Assembly (NCBI GenBank): GCA_041485885.1 | Contig: JBGPKL010000006.1 | Span: 45,974 to 109,973, forward strand | DNA from: JACQFZ01 sp041485885 | GTDB taxonomy: Bacteria; Pseudomonadota; Gammaproteobacteria; Acidiferrobacterales; Sulfurifustaceae | Direction of reading: 5' to 3' | Length of the DNA: 64,000 bases | Shown: positions 16,860 through 24,979 of the stretch, piece after piece | How positions within the stretch are numbered: position 1 is the stretch's first letter | How the letters are laid out: each line of letters opens with the position of its first letter | Program-made: the position numbers and the translations under genes | Notes under the pieces: generated by a model | Seen by the model: only the letters and a program-made list of their open reading frames with translations | The model's database searches: none | Told to the model about the DNA's origin: nothing

Positions 16860-17600
16860 TTATTCGGTGTAGTACACCGCGCGGTCAGTGACAACGCCGT
16901 CGAGCGGTACGTCCCACGAGTCGGCCGGAACCGCCGGCACGCGTTGAAAGTCGTGCGCCAAGCCGAGCAGACGGGGTTTGCGCAGGTGTCGACGATAGCG
17001 CAGAAACGCGAGGCTCTGGTCGTAAAAACCGGCGCCGCGCCCAAGGCGATTGCCGCGTTCGTCGAAGGCGACCACCGGAAGCAAAATCAAATCCACGTCA
17101 TCCGCGCGCACCAGCGCGCTCGCCGCCACTTTCGGCTCGAGAATTCCCAAGCGATTCGGCGCAAGCGCCATGCCCGGAACGGCGGGCGCAAACCATAGCC
17201 GCTCGCTCGACCCGCGCGGCAGCACCGGCAGGAACGCCTGTTTGCGCATGCGCCAAAGACGCTCGATGACGAGACTCGGATCGATTTCCCCGTCGCTCGG
17301 CAAATAGCAGGCGACCCGGCGACTGACGGCGAACAGACGGGTCGCGGCTAGATTCGCCAGCAAGCGTTCGGCGGCGAGCCGCTGCGCATCGGCTGGAAGT
17401 TGCGCGCGCTGCGCGCGCAATTTTCGACGCAACTCGACCTTCGACGTCGATGGAGTTTTCTTCGTTACCCGAGTGGTCTTTTTTTTTGGAGCTTGCTTCG
17501 CGGGCCGAGGTTTCTTTGCTTTCTTTCTTCGCGCGAGGGGCGATGTCTTGCGGCGCTTTTTGTCGCGCAAGTGCGTGCGTTTCTTGCGACGGGCGCTCAC
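16860..17600 (-). CDS. fau: 5-formyltetrahydrofolate cyclo-ligase
   Basis: Converts 5-formyl-THF to 5,10-methenyl-THF with ATP (E. coli YgfA/Fau). The core begins near KVELRRKLRAQRAQLPADAQR. It contains ACYLPSDGEIDPSLVIERLW, FLPVLP and the signature RLGRGAGFYDQSL. With GTG 17600 as start, about 50 residues of extreme Lys/Arg/Ser/Thr-rich sequence precede the enzyme. TTG codons at the head of the core could instead be the true start. GTG 17600 follows directly after the 6S RNA terminator. The position downstream of zapA and 6S RNA is the classic gammaproteobacterial arrangement, where expression depends on read-through. Confidence 0.88.
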   Translation of the reverse strand: MSARRKKRTHLRDKKRRKTSPLARRKKAKKPRPAKQAPKKKTTRVTKKTPSTSKVELRRKLRAQRAQLPADAQRLAAERLLANLAATRLFAVSRRVACYLPSDGEIDPSLVIERLWRMRKQAFLPVLPRGSSERLWFAPAVPGMALAPNRLGILEPKVAASALVRADDVDLILLPVVAFDERGNRLGRGAGFYDQSLAFLRYRRHLRKPRLLGLAHDFQRVPAVPADSWDVPLDGVVTDRAVYYTE

Positions 17601-17611
17601 GGAGCGGTCTA

Positions 17612-17642
17612 GAAAAAACGCCGCGCGAGCGCGCGCGGCGTT
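17612..17642 (-). terminator. intrinsic terminator between 6S RNA and fau
   Basis: On the minus strand AACGCCGCGCG and CGCGCGGCGTT form an 11-bp stem around a 4-base loop, followed by TTTTTTCTAG. It ends the 6S transcript; fau expression would require read-through or another promoter. Confidence 0.88.
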
Positions 17643-17649
17643 GGGATGA

Positions 17650-17842
17650 AGGCGTCCTCCGTCTGTGCCGTGTCGGCCGTTACACCTTGAACCGATCGGT
17701 TCAAGTGGGTGCCTAAGAGATGCATCAGGCTTTCCGCTGCGAATGCGGACTTGCACAACAGCATCTGCTGGTCGGCTCCCTAAGTACGATGACTAGGTTC
17801 AAAGGATGACCGGAACGACACGAACACCGCAGAGGACGCATC
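17650..17842 (-). ncRNA. ssrS: 6S RNA
   Basis: 6S RNA binds sigma-70 RNA polymerase holoenzyme as an open-promoter mimic. On the minus strand between zapA and fau, the 5' GCGTCCTC (17832–17839) pairs with GAGGACGC near the 3' end (17652–17659). The 3' half has the diagnostic TTGAACC…GGTTCAAGG hairpin followed by TGTAACGGCC. The body contains CGACCAGCAG and TGTGCAAGTCCGCATTCG consistent with the paired arms. Length (about 190), synteny, an upstream TATAAT and a downstream intrinsic terminator agree. Ends are approximate; a covariance-model search would fix them. Confidence 0.9.
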
Positions 17843-17848
17843 GTCAAT

Positions 17849-17854
17849 ATTATA
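17849..17854 (-). promoter_or_regulatory. -10 element of the 6S RNA promoter
   Basis: A perfect TATAAT on the minus strand lies about 7 bases upstream of the predicted 6S 5' end and overlaps the last bases before the zapA stop. I see no good -35 at normal spacing; the bases before it (AATAGG) do not give a TG extension either. Confidence 0.7.
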
Positions 17855-17855
17855 C

Positions 17856-18167
17856 CTATTGCTGCGTGTGTCCATCCCAGCGTAGCACCGCGTCTATTTT
17901 ATTTCGTAACAAGCGTACCTTCTGCGTGACGTCTTCGGAGAGCGCACCGCGGTTCTTCAGCTCGAGCAATTCGTGGCTGATGTTGAGCGCGGCCATGATC
18001 GCGGTGCGCTCGGTGCCGATCACCTTGCCGCTCGCTTGCACCTCGCGCAGTTTCCGATCGAGATACGCGGCCGCGGCGATGAGCGCGTCGCGCTCGTCGT
18101 CCGGGCACGCCACCATGAATTCCTTGCCCAATATATTGATGACCACGCCTTCGGTGGCTTCTTTCAT
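17856..18167 (-). CDS. zapA: cell division protein ZapA
   Basis: A 103-residue ZapA: VVINILGKEFMVACPDDERDALIAAAAYLDRKLREV forms the N-terminal globular part, and the TERTAIMAALNISHELLELKNR helix leads into the coiled coil. ZapA binds FtsZ and bundles protofilaments at the Z-ring. Its ATG overlaps the stop of the preceding gene by four bases (ATGA). The 6S RNA promoter lies in its last bases. Confidence 0.95.
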   Translation of the reverse strand: MKEATEGVVINILGKEFMVACPDDERDALIAAAAYLDRKLREVQASGKVIGTERTAIMAALNISHELLELKNRGALSEDVTQKVRLLRNKIDAVLRWDGHTQQ

Positions 18168-18373
18168 TCACTGCGCTCCAACGCTTTCAACCGATTGATC
18201 ATGGATTCGATGCGCTCGCGCGCAATGCGGGTTTTCTCGAGAAGCCTGGCGCGCTCCGCGTGCAAGGTGCCGTGCTCGGACTTCAAAGATTGATTTTCGT
18301 TTTGGAGACGCTGGCACGCCTCGATCAACTGGTCGACACGGCTCTCCAGTTGCTTCAAATCGTCGCTTTCCAC
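18164..18373 (-). CDS. ZapB-like coiled-coil protein (TIGR02449 type)
   Basis: A 69-residue, almost wholly helical heptad protein (LKQLESRVDQLIEACQRLQNENQSLKSEHGTLHAERARLLEKTRIARERIESMINRLKAL) with no transmembrane segment. Small coiled coils of this type lie directly before zapA in many gammaproteobacteria and resemble ZapB in size and layout, so a division role through ZapA is likely but inferred from position. The stop overlaps the zapA start, giving tight coupling. Confidence 0.85.
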   Translation of the reverse strand: MESDDLKQLESRVDQLIEACQRLQNENQSLKSEHGTLHAERARLLEKTRIARERIESMINRLKALERSE

Positions 18374-18543
18374 ACCGTTCCCGTCATGGCGGAGGTAGCG
18401 TCAATATAGGTTCGACTGGAGATAAGGTCAACGGCTTAAACAGTTGTCGGGACATGACGCCGCACTTGACGCCTGCTACCTTACTCCGTTCTCCCGCTCG
18501 TTGTGATGCAGCGTCACGCGCGAGCGCGAATCTCAGACGCGAC

Positions 18544-19068
18544 ATGATGCCCGCTCCGGACTACGAGGAACTCGATAGCGCACTGAGCGCCGCCGCCGTG
18601 GAACTTTCCACCGCCGAGGCGCACGGCTTAATCACCGGCGCTGCCAGCTCCCCGCAACCGCCACGATTGGCCGAACTACTGTTCGGTCAAGGCGAGTCGG
18701 CCGCCACGCCGGAAGCGGAGCAGCTCATCGCGTTGGGGCAGGCGCTGCAAGATGACGTGCAGCGCCGGCTGGAGGAATCGGATTTCGAGTTCGAACCGAT
18801 GCTAGGAGACGCCGAGCTGCCGACACAGCTCGAACGCGTTGCCGCGTGGTCGCGCGGATATGTGCTCGGCCTCGCCACCGGCGGCTTACGCGATCCGAGC
18901 CAACTCCGTGGCGACGCCGGCGAATTTTTGCGCGACGTCATGCGAATCGGCGAAGTCGAAATGGACGAGGACGACGACGCCAATCGCCAGCAGCGCGACC
19001 TCGCGGAGGTTCTCGAGTATTTGCGGGTGGGCGTGCAGCTTGTCTATGAAGAGCTGCGGGGCGGATGA
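18544..19068 (+). CDS. UPF0149 (YgfB/YecA) family protein
   Basis: A 174-residue acidic protein. ELDSALSAAAVELSTAEAHGLITGAAS and the C-terminal acidic region (RIGEVEMDEDDDANRQQRDLAEVLEYLRVGVQLVYEEL) match UPF0149/YgfB. In Pseudomonas aeruginosa YgfB is linked to repression of a peptidoglycan-amidase pathway; whether that holds here is unknown. The frame opens at 18454, but homologues begin near MMPAPDYEELDSAL, so I start at 18544. Divergent from zapA as in other gammaproteobacteria, with pepP–ubiH–ubiI following after an inserted leftward pair. Confidence 0.88.
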   Translation: MMPAPDYEELDSALSAAAVELSTAEAHGLITGAASSPQPPRLAELLFGQGESAATPEAEQLIALGQALQDDVQRRLEESDFEFEPMLGDAELPTQLERVAAWSRGYVLGLATGGLRDPSQLRGDAGEFLRDVMRIGEVEMDEDDDANRQQRDLAEVLEYLRVGVQLVYEELRGG

Positions 19069-19134
19069 GCGAATGCACGTCGCGTGCATTCGCTTGTCGA
19101 TAACATCGGCAAGCCCGCGCGAACGCGCGACCGC

Positions 19135-20091
19135 CTACTCTGTGGCGGCTCGCCGCGCGCGAATCTCCGCGAGGGTTGCGCGATACGTCTCCACATGGGG
19201 TCCGCCGAGCGTGAGCGCTTGTTGCACGGCCGCTTCGGCGTCTTGCCATCGGCCGCGGTCGGCCAACGTCTGGGCGAGATTATTGAAGGCAATTGCGGAA
19301 TCCGGATGCGCCCCAACCGCGGCGCGATACGCTTGCTCGGCGCCGGCGAGATCGCGCAACGCGTAACGGCTGTTGCCAAGCCCGAGCTGCGCGGGAAGGC
19401 TGAGGGGCCAGCGCGCCAACGCGGTCTCATAGGCGACGCTCGCTTCGTTCCAGCGCTGCAAACGCTCGAGTGGGACGACGGCTTGCAGATACGGCGTCTC
19501 CTCCGCGGTGCGCGGGAGCTTCTCGGGCGGCATCACCACCATCGCCCAGTAGTCTGCACGCCGCCACGTGCGCTCGAATAAGGCGAGCGGCACGATATGT
19601 CTCGCCTCCAAACCCGAACGAAGTACGATTTTATCGCGTGCAAGATCGAAGCCGACGACGACGGCATAGTGCCACTTCGGATACCACGAGAGACCGAGGT
19701 TCTGTAACACCACGACCGGATCGCCCGCCGCGACTTCGGCGAGCAGATCCGTGAGCAGCGGACGTACTACATAAGGTATAGCGCCATGCCGGCGCGCGTC
19801 GGCGAGCAGCTCGAGCTGAAGGCTGCCGCGCCGCTCCGGCAGGTAAACCTCCGGCGCAAGCGCGTCCGGAGTTATTTTTTTCCCGGCCCAGTTGAGCACC
19901 GTCGCGAGGGCCGCCGGACCGCATTGATATTCTTCCTGAGGGAAGAAGACAACGTCTTTGATCTCGACCGGTTCCGGAAACGCGGACGGCGCAAGGTGCT
20001 CCAATTGCAACGGAGCCGCGCAGCCGCTAAGCCATAGCGCTAAAACGAAAAGGCCGCCCGAAAACGCGCGGGCGGCCCAAGTGTTAAGCAT
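19135..20091 (-). CDS. C39-like cysteine peptidase lipoprotein with TPRs (PA2778 type)
   Basis: A 318-residue putative lipoprotein: hydrophobic N-terminus with lipobox LSGC (Cys about 24), then a C39-like papain-fold domain with catalytic Cys in EEYQCGPAALATVLNWAG and His in WYPKWHYAVVVGFD. The C-terminal half is tetratricopeptide (RWNEASVAYETALARWPLSLPAQLGLGNSRYALRDLAGAEQAYRAA…). It resembles the uncharacterised Pseudomonas PA2778 protein. It follows its PA2779-like partner by 8 bases; the pair is conserved elsewhere, implying joint function at the envelope. Confidence 0.85.
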   Translation of the reverse strand: MLNTWAARAFSGGLFVLALWLSGCAAPLQLEHLAPSAFPEPVEIKDVVFFPQEEYQCGPAALATVLNWAGKKITPDALAPEVYLPERRGSLQLELLADARRHGAIPYVVRPLLTDLLAEVAAGDPVVVLQNLGLSWYPKWHYAVVVGFDLARDKIVLRSGLEARHIVPLALFERTWRRADYWAMVVMPPEKLPRTAEETPYLQAVVPLERLQRWNEASVAYETALARWPLSLPAQLGLGNSRYALRDLAGAEQAYRAAVGAHPDSAIAFNNLAQTLADRGRWQDAEAAVQQALTLGGPHVETYRATLAEIRARRAATE

Positions 20092-20099
20092 CGGCGAGG

Positions 20100-20510
20100 C
20101 TAACGACGACTCGGCTTCTTCACGAACGGGAAGATATCGGTAAGGCCGAGGATGTCCGTGATCAGCAGCACAATGAAGACGAACAGAAGAATGCCGAGGG
20201 CATCGCTGCCACCCACCGGCAATTGATCCATCTTCCCCGCGAGCTGATGAACCTCGTCATCGCTCAGCGCATCGACGCGCGCGGTGACGTGGCTCGGCTC
20301 GACGCCGGCGCGCAGGAACTGCTGCTTGACCTCTACACGGTTCAGCATGTCCTGTACCCGGCTGCGATCTTGCGCCGCTTGCTGCGCGCTGACGACCGCT
20401 TCGGTGCCGACGATTGCCGCTTGAGCGGGCGGCAAATGAACACTGAGGGTGAGCACGCCCAAGGCGACGACATAAGCAATCGGTTTGGAAAGGCGGCGAA
20501 GTTTATCCAT
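20100..20510 (-). CDS. PA2779-family membrane protein
   Basis: A 136-residue protein with an N-terminal signal or anchor (YVVALGVLTLSVHLPPAQA), a helical middle (AAQDRSRVQDMLNRVEVKQQFLRAGVEPSHVTARVDALSDDEVHQLAGKMDQLPVGG) and a C-terminal transmembrane helix (ALGILLFVFIVLLITDILGLTDIFPF) ending KKPSRR. This matches the uncharacterised PA2779 family. GAGGAG lies 9 bases before ATG 20510; an upstream ATG at 20546 is less well supported. First gene of the pair with the cysteine peptidase. Between it and pepP (20511–20791) I see no other gene. Confidence 0.82.
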   Translation of the reverse strand: MDKLRRLSKPIAYVVALGVLTLSVHLPPAQAAIVGTEAVVSAQQAAQDRSRVQDMLNRVEVKQQFLRAGVEPSHVTARVDALSDDEVHQLAGKMDQLPVGGSDALGILLFVFIVLLITDILGLTDIFPFVKKPSRR

Positions 20511-20791
20511 AAACAATGTCTCCTCAATGCGGAGGTGTTTATTCATTTTGTTCCCCTGATTGGTGATGCGGCCTCGTTCTCCGCGCAGGCCGCGAACGCG
20601 TATGAAAGATTATAACAGTGAGCCCCCAGGTCTTCAGCCGGGTCACCGCCGTATTGGCGTGCGGGAAGGCCCGTCGGTCAGCGCGTTCGCCTCGGTCGTG
20701 CGGCGCTCGCGATCTCGCGATTCCCAGGGCGACCCCCATCGAGCGATGACGCACTTCCCCATATTTGGCGATTTTGCGGCATAATTGAACG

Positions 20792-22135
20792 ATGGACATG
20801 AAGGTATTTGCGTCGCGACGCGAGGAGCTGATGCGCCACATGGGCGCCGGCGTCGCCATCGTACCGACCGCGCCGATTCGATTGCGCAATGGCGACGCGG
20901 AATTCCCCTATCGTCCGGACAGCGACTTCTACTACCTCACCGGATTCTCGGAGCCGGAGGCGGTGGCGGTGCTCGTCCCCGGTCGCGCGCATGGGCAATA
21001 CATTTTGTTCTGCCGCGAACGCAATCCGGAGAAGGAAATTTGGGACGGCCGTCGCGCGGGGCTCGACGGCGCGCGCGCCGTCTACGGTGCCGACGACGCG
21101 TTCCCGATCGAGGACATCGACGAGATCCTGCCGGGGCTACTCGAGAACCGCGAGAAGGTATTTTATTCGATCGGTCGCCAAGCGGACTTCGACGCGCGGT
21201 TGACGGCGTGGGTGAACGAGGTGCGCGCCAAGAGCCGCAACGGCGTGCACGCGCCGGGCGAGTTCGTCGACCTCGATCACATATTGCACGAGATGCGTCT
21301 CATCAAGCGGCCCGAGGAGATCAAGCTCATGAAGCGGGCGGCGAAGATCTCGGGCGCGGCGCACCGGCGCGCGATGCAGGCGTGCCGGCCGGGAATGATG
21401 GAGTACGAGGTCGAGGCCGAGCTGTTGTACGAGTTCCGCAAAGGCGGCTCGCAGTTTCCGGCGTATTCCCCGATCGTCGGCGGCGGCGCGAACGGCTGCG
21501 TGTTGCACTATCGCGAGAACAACAGCGAGCTGAAGGACGGCGATCTCCTCCTGATCGACGCGGCGGCCGAGTTCGATTGTTACGCCGCCGATATCACCCG
21601 TACGTTTCCCGTGAACGGCCGCTTCAGCGGCGAGCAGCGTGCCGTGTACGAAATCGTCCTGGCGGCGCAGACCGCCGCCATCGGCGTCGCGCGCCCGGGC
21701 AGACATTGGAACGAACCGCACGATGTCGCCGTGAAAGTACTGGTGGAAGGCTTGAAGGATCTCGGATTGCTAAAAGGCACCGTCGACGCTCTCATCGAAA
21801 GCGGCGACTACAAGCGCTTCTATATGCATCGCACCGGGCACTGGCTCGGTATGGATGTGCACGACGTCGGCGACTACAAGGTAGCGGATGCGTGGCGCGA
21901 GCTCGAGCCCGGCATGACGTTCACGGTCGAGCCGGGGATTTATATTCCCGCCGCTTCCGACATCCCGGAGCGTCTCGGCAACATCGGCATACGCATCGAG
22001 GACGATGTGCTGATTACTCGCGACGGTTGTGAAATTCTCAGCCACGATACGCCGAGGACCGTCGCCGATATCGAGTCGTTGATGCGCGACGCCGCCTCTG
22101 GACGCACCCGCACGCCGATCGCCGTCAGCCGGTAG
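20792..22135 (+). CDS. pepP: Xaa-Pro aminopeptidase P
   Basis: A 447-residue proline aminopeptidase that removes N-terminal residues preceding proline in the cytoplasm. The N-terminal creatinase-like domain (FYYLTGFSEPEAVAVLVPG) is followed by the pita-bread metallopeptidase. Metal ligands sit in LLIDAAAEFDCYAADITRTFPVNG (two Asp), HRTGHWLGMDVHDVG (His), TVEPGIYIP (Glu) and IRIEDDVLIT (Glu). The length is normal. It starts the pepP–ubiH–ubiI operon; ubiH follows after 12 bases. Confidence 0.96.
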   Translation: MDMKVFASRREELMRHMGAGVAIVPTAPIRLRNGDAEFPYRPDSDFYYLTGFSEPEAVAVLVPGRAHGQYILFCRERNPEKEIWDGRRAGLDGARAVYGADDAFPIEDIDEILPGLLENREKVFYSIGRQADFDARLTAWVNEVRAKSRNGVHAPGEFVDLDHILHEMRLIKRPEEIKLMKRAAKISGAAHRRAMQACRPGMMEYEVEAELLYEFRKGGSQFPAYSPIVGGGANGCVLHYRENNSELKDGDLLLIDAAAEFDCYAADITRTFPVNGRFSGEQRAVYEIVLAAQTAAIGVARPGRHWNEPHDVAVKVLVEGLKDLGLLKGTVDALIESGDYKRFYMHRTGHWLGMDVHDVGDYKVADAWRELEPGMTFTVEPGIYIPAASDIPERLGNIGIRIEDDVLITRDGCEILSHDTPRTVADIESLMRDAASGRTRTPIAVSR

Positions 22136-22147
22136 GGGTACTTCTAC

Positions 22148-23380
22148 GTGCGTACTCATTACGATGTACTGATTGTCGGTGGCGGTCTCGTCGGCGCCAG
22201 TCTGGCCGCGGCACTGCGCGGCGGTCCGCTCAGCGTCGGCGTCGTCGAAGCGTTTTCGCCGCCGCGGTCGGAACCGCCGAGCTACGACGATCGCACGCTC
22301 GCGCTTTCCTACGGCTCGCGGCGTATCTTCGCGGGCATTGGCGTCTGGGAGAAGATTACCGCGCTCGGCGCGGTTCCGATCAAACGTATACACATTTCGG
22401 ATCGCGGTCGCTTCGGGATCACGCGACTCGACGCGGTTGACGCCGGCCTCGAGGCGCTCGGTTACGTCGTAACGCATCGCACGTTGGGAATTGCGCTCCA
22501 CGAGGCGATCGCAAGCGACCCGAACATCGATGTCATCTCGCCGGCCACGGTTCAGTCTGTGACTATCGACGAGTCAGTCGCGCACGTCCGAGCCCGAGCG
22601 AGCGACGGCGAACGTGTCTTGACCGCCCGACTCGTGGTCGCCGCGGACGGCGCGAACTCCCCCGTGCGCGAGGCGCTTGGCATCGAGGCGCGTCGCGTCG
22701 CGTATGCTCAAACCGCCATCGTGAGCGCCGTGACGACGGAACGTCGGCCCGAAGGCACGGCGTACGAACGCTTCACCGAATCCGGACCGCTCGCGCTGCT
22801 CCCCGCCGACGCGGAGCGCTTCGCGGTCGTATGGACCGTCGCGACGGACAAGGCGGACTCGGTGCTTGCGTGGGACGACGAAACATTCCGCGCTCGTCTG
22901 CAAGATTGCTTCGGCGAGCGGCTCGGTCGCTTTACGCGCGTCGGCAGCCGTCAAGCGTATCCGCTCGCTCTCACGCGCGTAGAGGAGCACGTGCGCGCGC
23001 GCTTGGCGGTGATCGGCAACGCCGCGCACACGCTGCATCCGGTCGCGGGGCAGGGATTCAATCTCGGCTTGCGCGACGTCGCGGCGCTTGCGGAAGTCTT
23101 GGTCGAAGGCGCGGCGGCGGGAAAGGACCCCGGGGATCTCGCTTGGCTTCGGCGCTATGCGCAGTGGCGCACGCGCGACAATCGCGTGAGCACCGCTTTC
23201 ACGCATTCGCTCATTCGCCTTTTTTCCAACGATTATTTTCCGCTGACGTGGGGACGCAATTTGGGTTTGCTCGCGGTTGATCTGTTGCCACCGGTGAAGC
23301 GTCGCCTTATCGCCGTGACGAGCGGGTTGGCCGGGCGTTTGCCGCGCCTCGCGCGCGGATTGCCGTTACGCATGCCATGA
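22148..23380 (+). CDS. ubiH: UbiH-type ubiquinone-biosynthesis flavin hydroxylase
   Basis: A 410-residue FAD monooxygenase of the UbiH/Coq6 family. It has the dinucleotide motif VLIVGGGLVGASLAAAL, the DG motif ARLVVAADGANSPVRE and the FAD ribityl motif VIGNAAHTLHPVAGQGFNLGLRD. UbiH hydroxylates C4 of the ubiquinone ring; assignment to UbiH rather than UbiI/F rests on position after pepP. The start is GTG. The stop overlaps the next hydroxylase gene by four bases (ATGA). Confidence 0.92.
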   Translation: MRTHYDVLIVGGGLVGASLAAALRGGPLSVGVVEAFSPPRSEPPSYDDRTLALSYGSRRIFAGIGVWEKITALGAVPIKRIHISDRGRFGITRLDAVDAGLEALGYVVTHRTLGIALHEAIASDPNIDVISPATVQSVTIDESVAHVRARASDGERVLTARLVVAADGANSPVREALGIEARRVAYAQTAIVSAVTTERRPEGTAYERFTESGPLALLPADAERFAVVWTVATDKADSVLAWDDETFRARLQDCFGERLGRFTRVGSRQAYPLALTRVEEHVRARLAVIGNAAHTLHPVAGQGFNLGLRDVAALAEVLVEGAAAGKDPGDLAWLRRYAQWRTRDNRVSTAFTHSLIRLFSNDYFPLTWGRNLGLLAVDLLPPVKRRLIAVTSGLAGRLPRLARGLPLRMP

Positions 23381-24630
23381 GCCGAGCGGGTGTCTCGAAC
23401 GCGGCGGCGGCTTATGACGTCGTCATTGTCGGCGGCGGAATGGTCGGCGCGGCGCTCGCGTGCGCGTTCGGTGGATCGGCGCTCAAGGTGGCCGTCATCG
23501 AGCGCCAGACGTTTTCGGAAATCGCAAGCGGCGAGTACGATTTGCGCGTGAGCGCGCTGACGCTCGCAACGCGCGCGATGCTCGAAGCGCTCGGCGCTTG
23601 GCACGGCATCGAGCGGCGGCGTTACGCCGCGGTGACGGCCATGCAAGTGTGGGACGCGGGCGGTCGCGGCGAAGTTCGATTCGACGCCGCGGAAATCGGC
23701 GAGCCGTACCTCGCGTTCATAGTAGAGAACAACGTCATCGTCGCCGCGCTTCACGAGCGTGTGCAGGCACATACCAACGTACATTGGGTGAGCGGCGCGA
23801 TCGCCGACGTCAAGCTCGGCGACGACGCGCAGCTCGCGCTTGCCGACGGGCGCGAGCTGCGCGCGCGTCTGGTGGTGGCGGCCGACGGCGCCGCGTCCGC
23901 GGTGCGCGAACGGCTGAACATTCCCGTGCGCGCGCTCGATCTGCGCCAGCAGGGCATCGTCGCGACGGTGCGCACCGCGCGCGCGCACGACGACACCGCG
24001 TGGCAACGATTCTTGCCCACCGGCCCGCTCGCGTTTCTGCCGTTGCCCGACCCGCATACGTCGTCGATCGTTTGGTCCGCCGATCAGGTTCGCGCGGAGC
24101 AGTTGGCCGCGCTCGATGACGGCGCCTTTGTCGCGGCGCTCACGGACGCGTTCGGTGACCGATTGGGCGCGATCGAATCGGTCGGCGCGCGCGCCGTGTT
24201 TCCGCTCGCGCTCGCGCACGCCGAGCGTTACGTGACGGAACGCGTTGCGTTGATCGGCGACGCGGCGCATACGGTTCATCCGCTCGCCGGTCAAGGCGTG
24301 AACTTAGGATTTCTCGACGCCGCCGCGCTCGCGGAAGTCGTGCTCGCGGCGGTGCAAGAGCGGCGCGACATCGGCAGCCGGCACGTGCTGCGACGTTATG
24401 AGCGCTGGCGCAAGGGCGACAATCTCGCGATGATCGCCGTCACCGGTGGTTTTAAATTGTTATTCGGGAACGCGTGGCCGCTGCTGACAGGCCTGCGCAA
24501 CGCGGGACTATCCGCCACGGATCGAATCGCGCCGCTGAAGGGAGCGATCATGCGCCGCGCTTGCGGCCTGACCGGAGATCTACCCGAACTCGCGCGCCGA
24601 GGACGCGGCTCCGCGTCGAGCGGTGCCTGA
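23377..24630 (+). CDS. ubiI: second UbiH/UbiF/VisC-family hydroxylase, probably UbiI
   Basis: A 417-residue paralogue of the preceding enzyme with the same layout: VVIVGGGMVGAALACAFGG, ARLVVAADGAASAVRERL and LIGDAAHTVHPLAGQGVNLGFLDAAAL. By gene order (pepP–ubiH–ubiI) it is most likely the C5 hydroxylase UbiI, though UbiF or broader specificity cannot be excluded by eye. Starts within the ubiH stop. The first 280 bases of the gap that follows hold no recognisable feature. Confidence 0.85.
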   Translation: MSRAGVSNAAAAYDVVIVGGGMVGAALACAFGGSALKVAVIERQTFSEIASGEYDLRVSALTLATRAMLEALGAWHGIERRRYAAVTAMQVWDAGGRGEVRFDAAEIGEPYLAFIVENNVIVAALHERVQAHTNVHWVSGAIADVKLGDDAQLALADGRELRARLVVAADGAASAVRERLNIPVRALDLRQQGIVATVRTARAHDDTAWQRFLPTGPLAFLPLPDPHTSSIVWSADQVRAEQLAALDDGAFVAALTDAFGDRLGAIESVGARAVFPLALAHAERYVTERVALIGDAAHTVHPLAGQGVNLGFLDAAALAEVVLAAVQERRDIGSRHVLRRYERWRKGDNLAMIAVTGGFKLLFGNAWPLLTGLRNAGLSATDRIAPLKGAIMRRACGLTGDLPELARRGRGSASSGA

Positions 24631-24912
24631 GGCGCGAAAGCGCGCGCTGAACGCCAGTCGAAAAATGGCACTTCGATCGCGGTTATTGCGCAACCGCTCA
24701 AACGTAACCCGCACCCCGTTAAATTCCAGACCGTTTGCGTGCCAGATTGTGCCGGCAGACGGGCAGCCTGCGCCACTCAGCTAGGCGCTTGCGCGTTCGG
24801 CGATCACAGCGCCAGAAAGCCGTCGCCGCGCGGAGATCACTGCCTATTTTCTAGACATCGCGGATAGCGGCGGCTATGGTCAAAGAAGATGCCCCGTCCG
24901 ACGATGGGGTAT

Positions 24913-24956
24913 CGGTTTAGCGGGGGCAGCTAAACCGCAGCGGGCGCGACGCCCGC
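24913..24956 (+). promoter_or_regulatory. two tandem hairpins in leader of ABC/two-component operon
   Basis: CGGTTTAGC/GCTAAACCG (9-bp stem, 24913–24937) and GCGGGCG/CGCCCGC (7-bp stem, 24940–24956) are stacked three bases apart, immediately before the AAGGAG of the next gene. No T-run follows, so they are not ordinary terminators. They could be a leader control element, an RNA stabiliser or a DNA operator. Confidence 0.5.
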
Positions 24957-24979
24957 GGTCAACAAGGAGAGAGTTGGCG

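Noticed and set aside
20785..22032. 415-residue alternative frame over pepP
   Set aside because: Arg-rich shadow frame; the overlapping PepP frame has all metal ligands.
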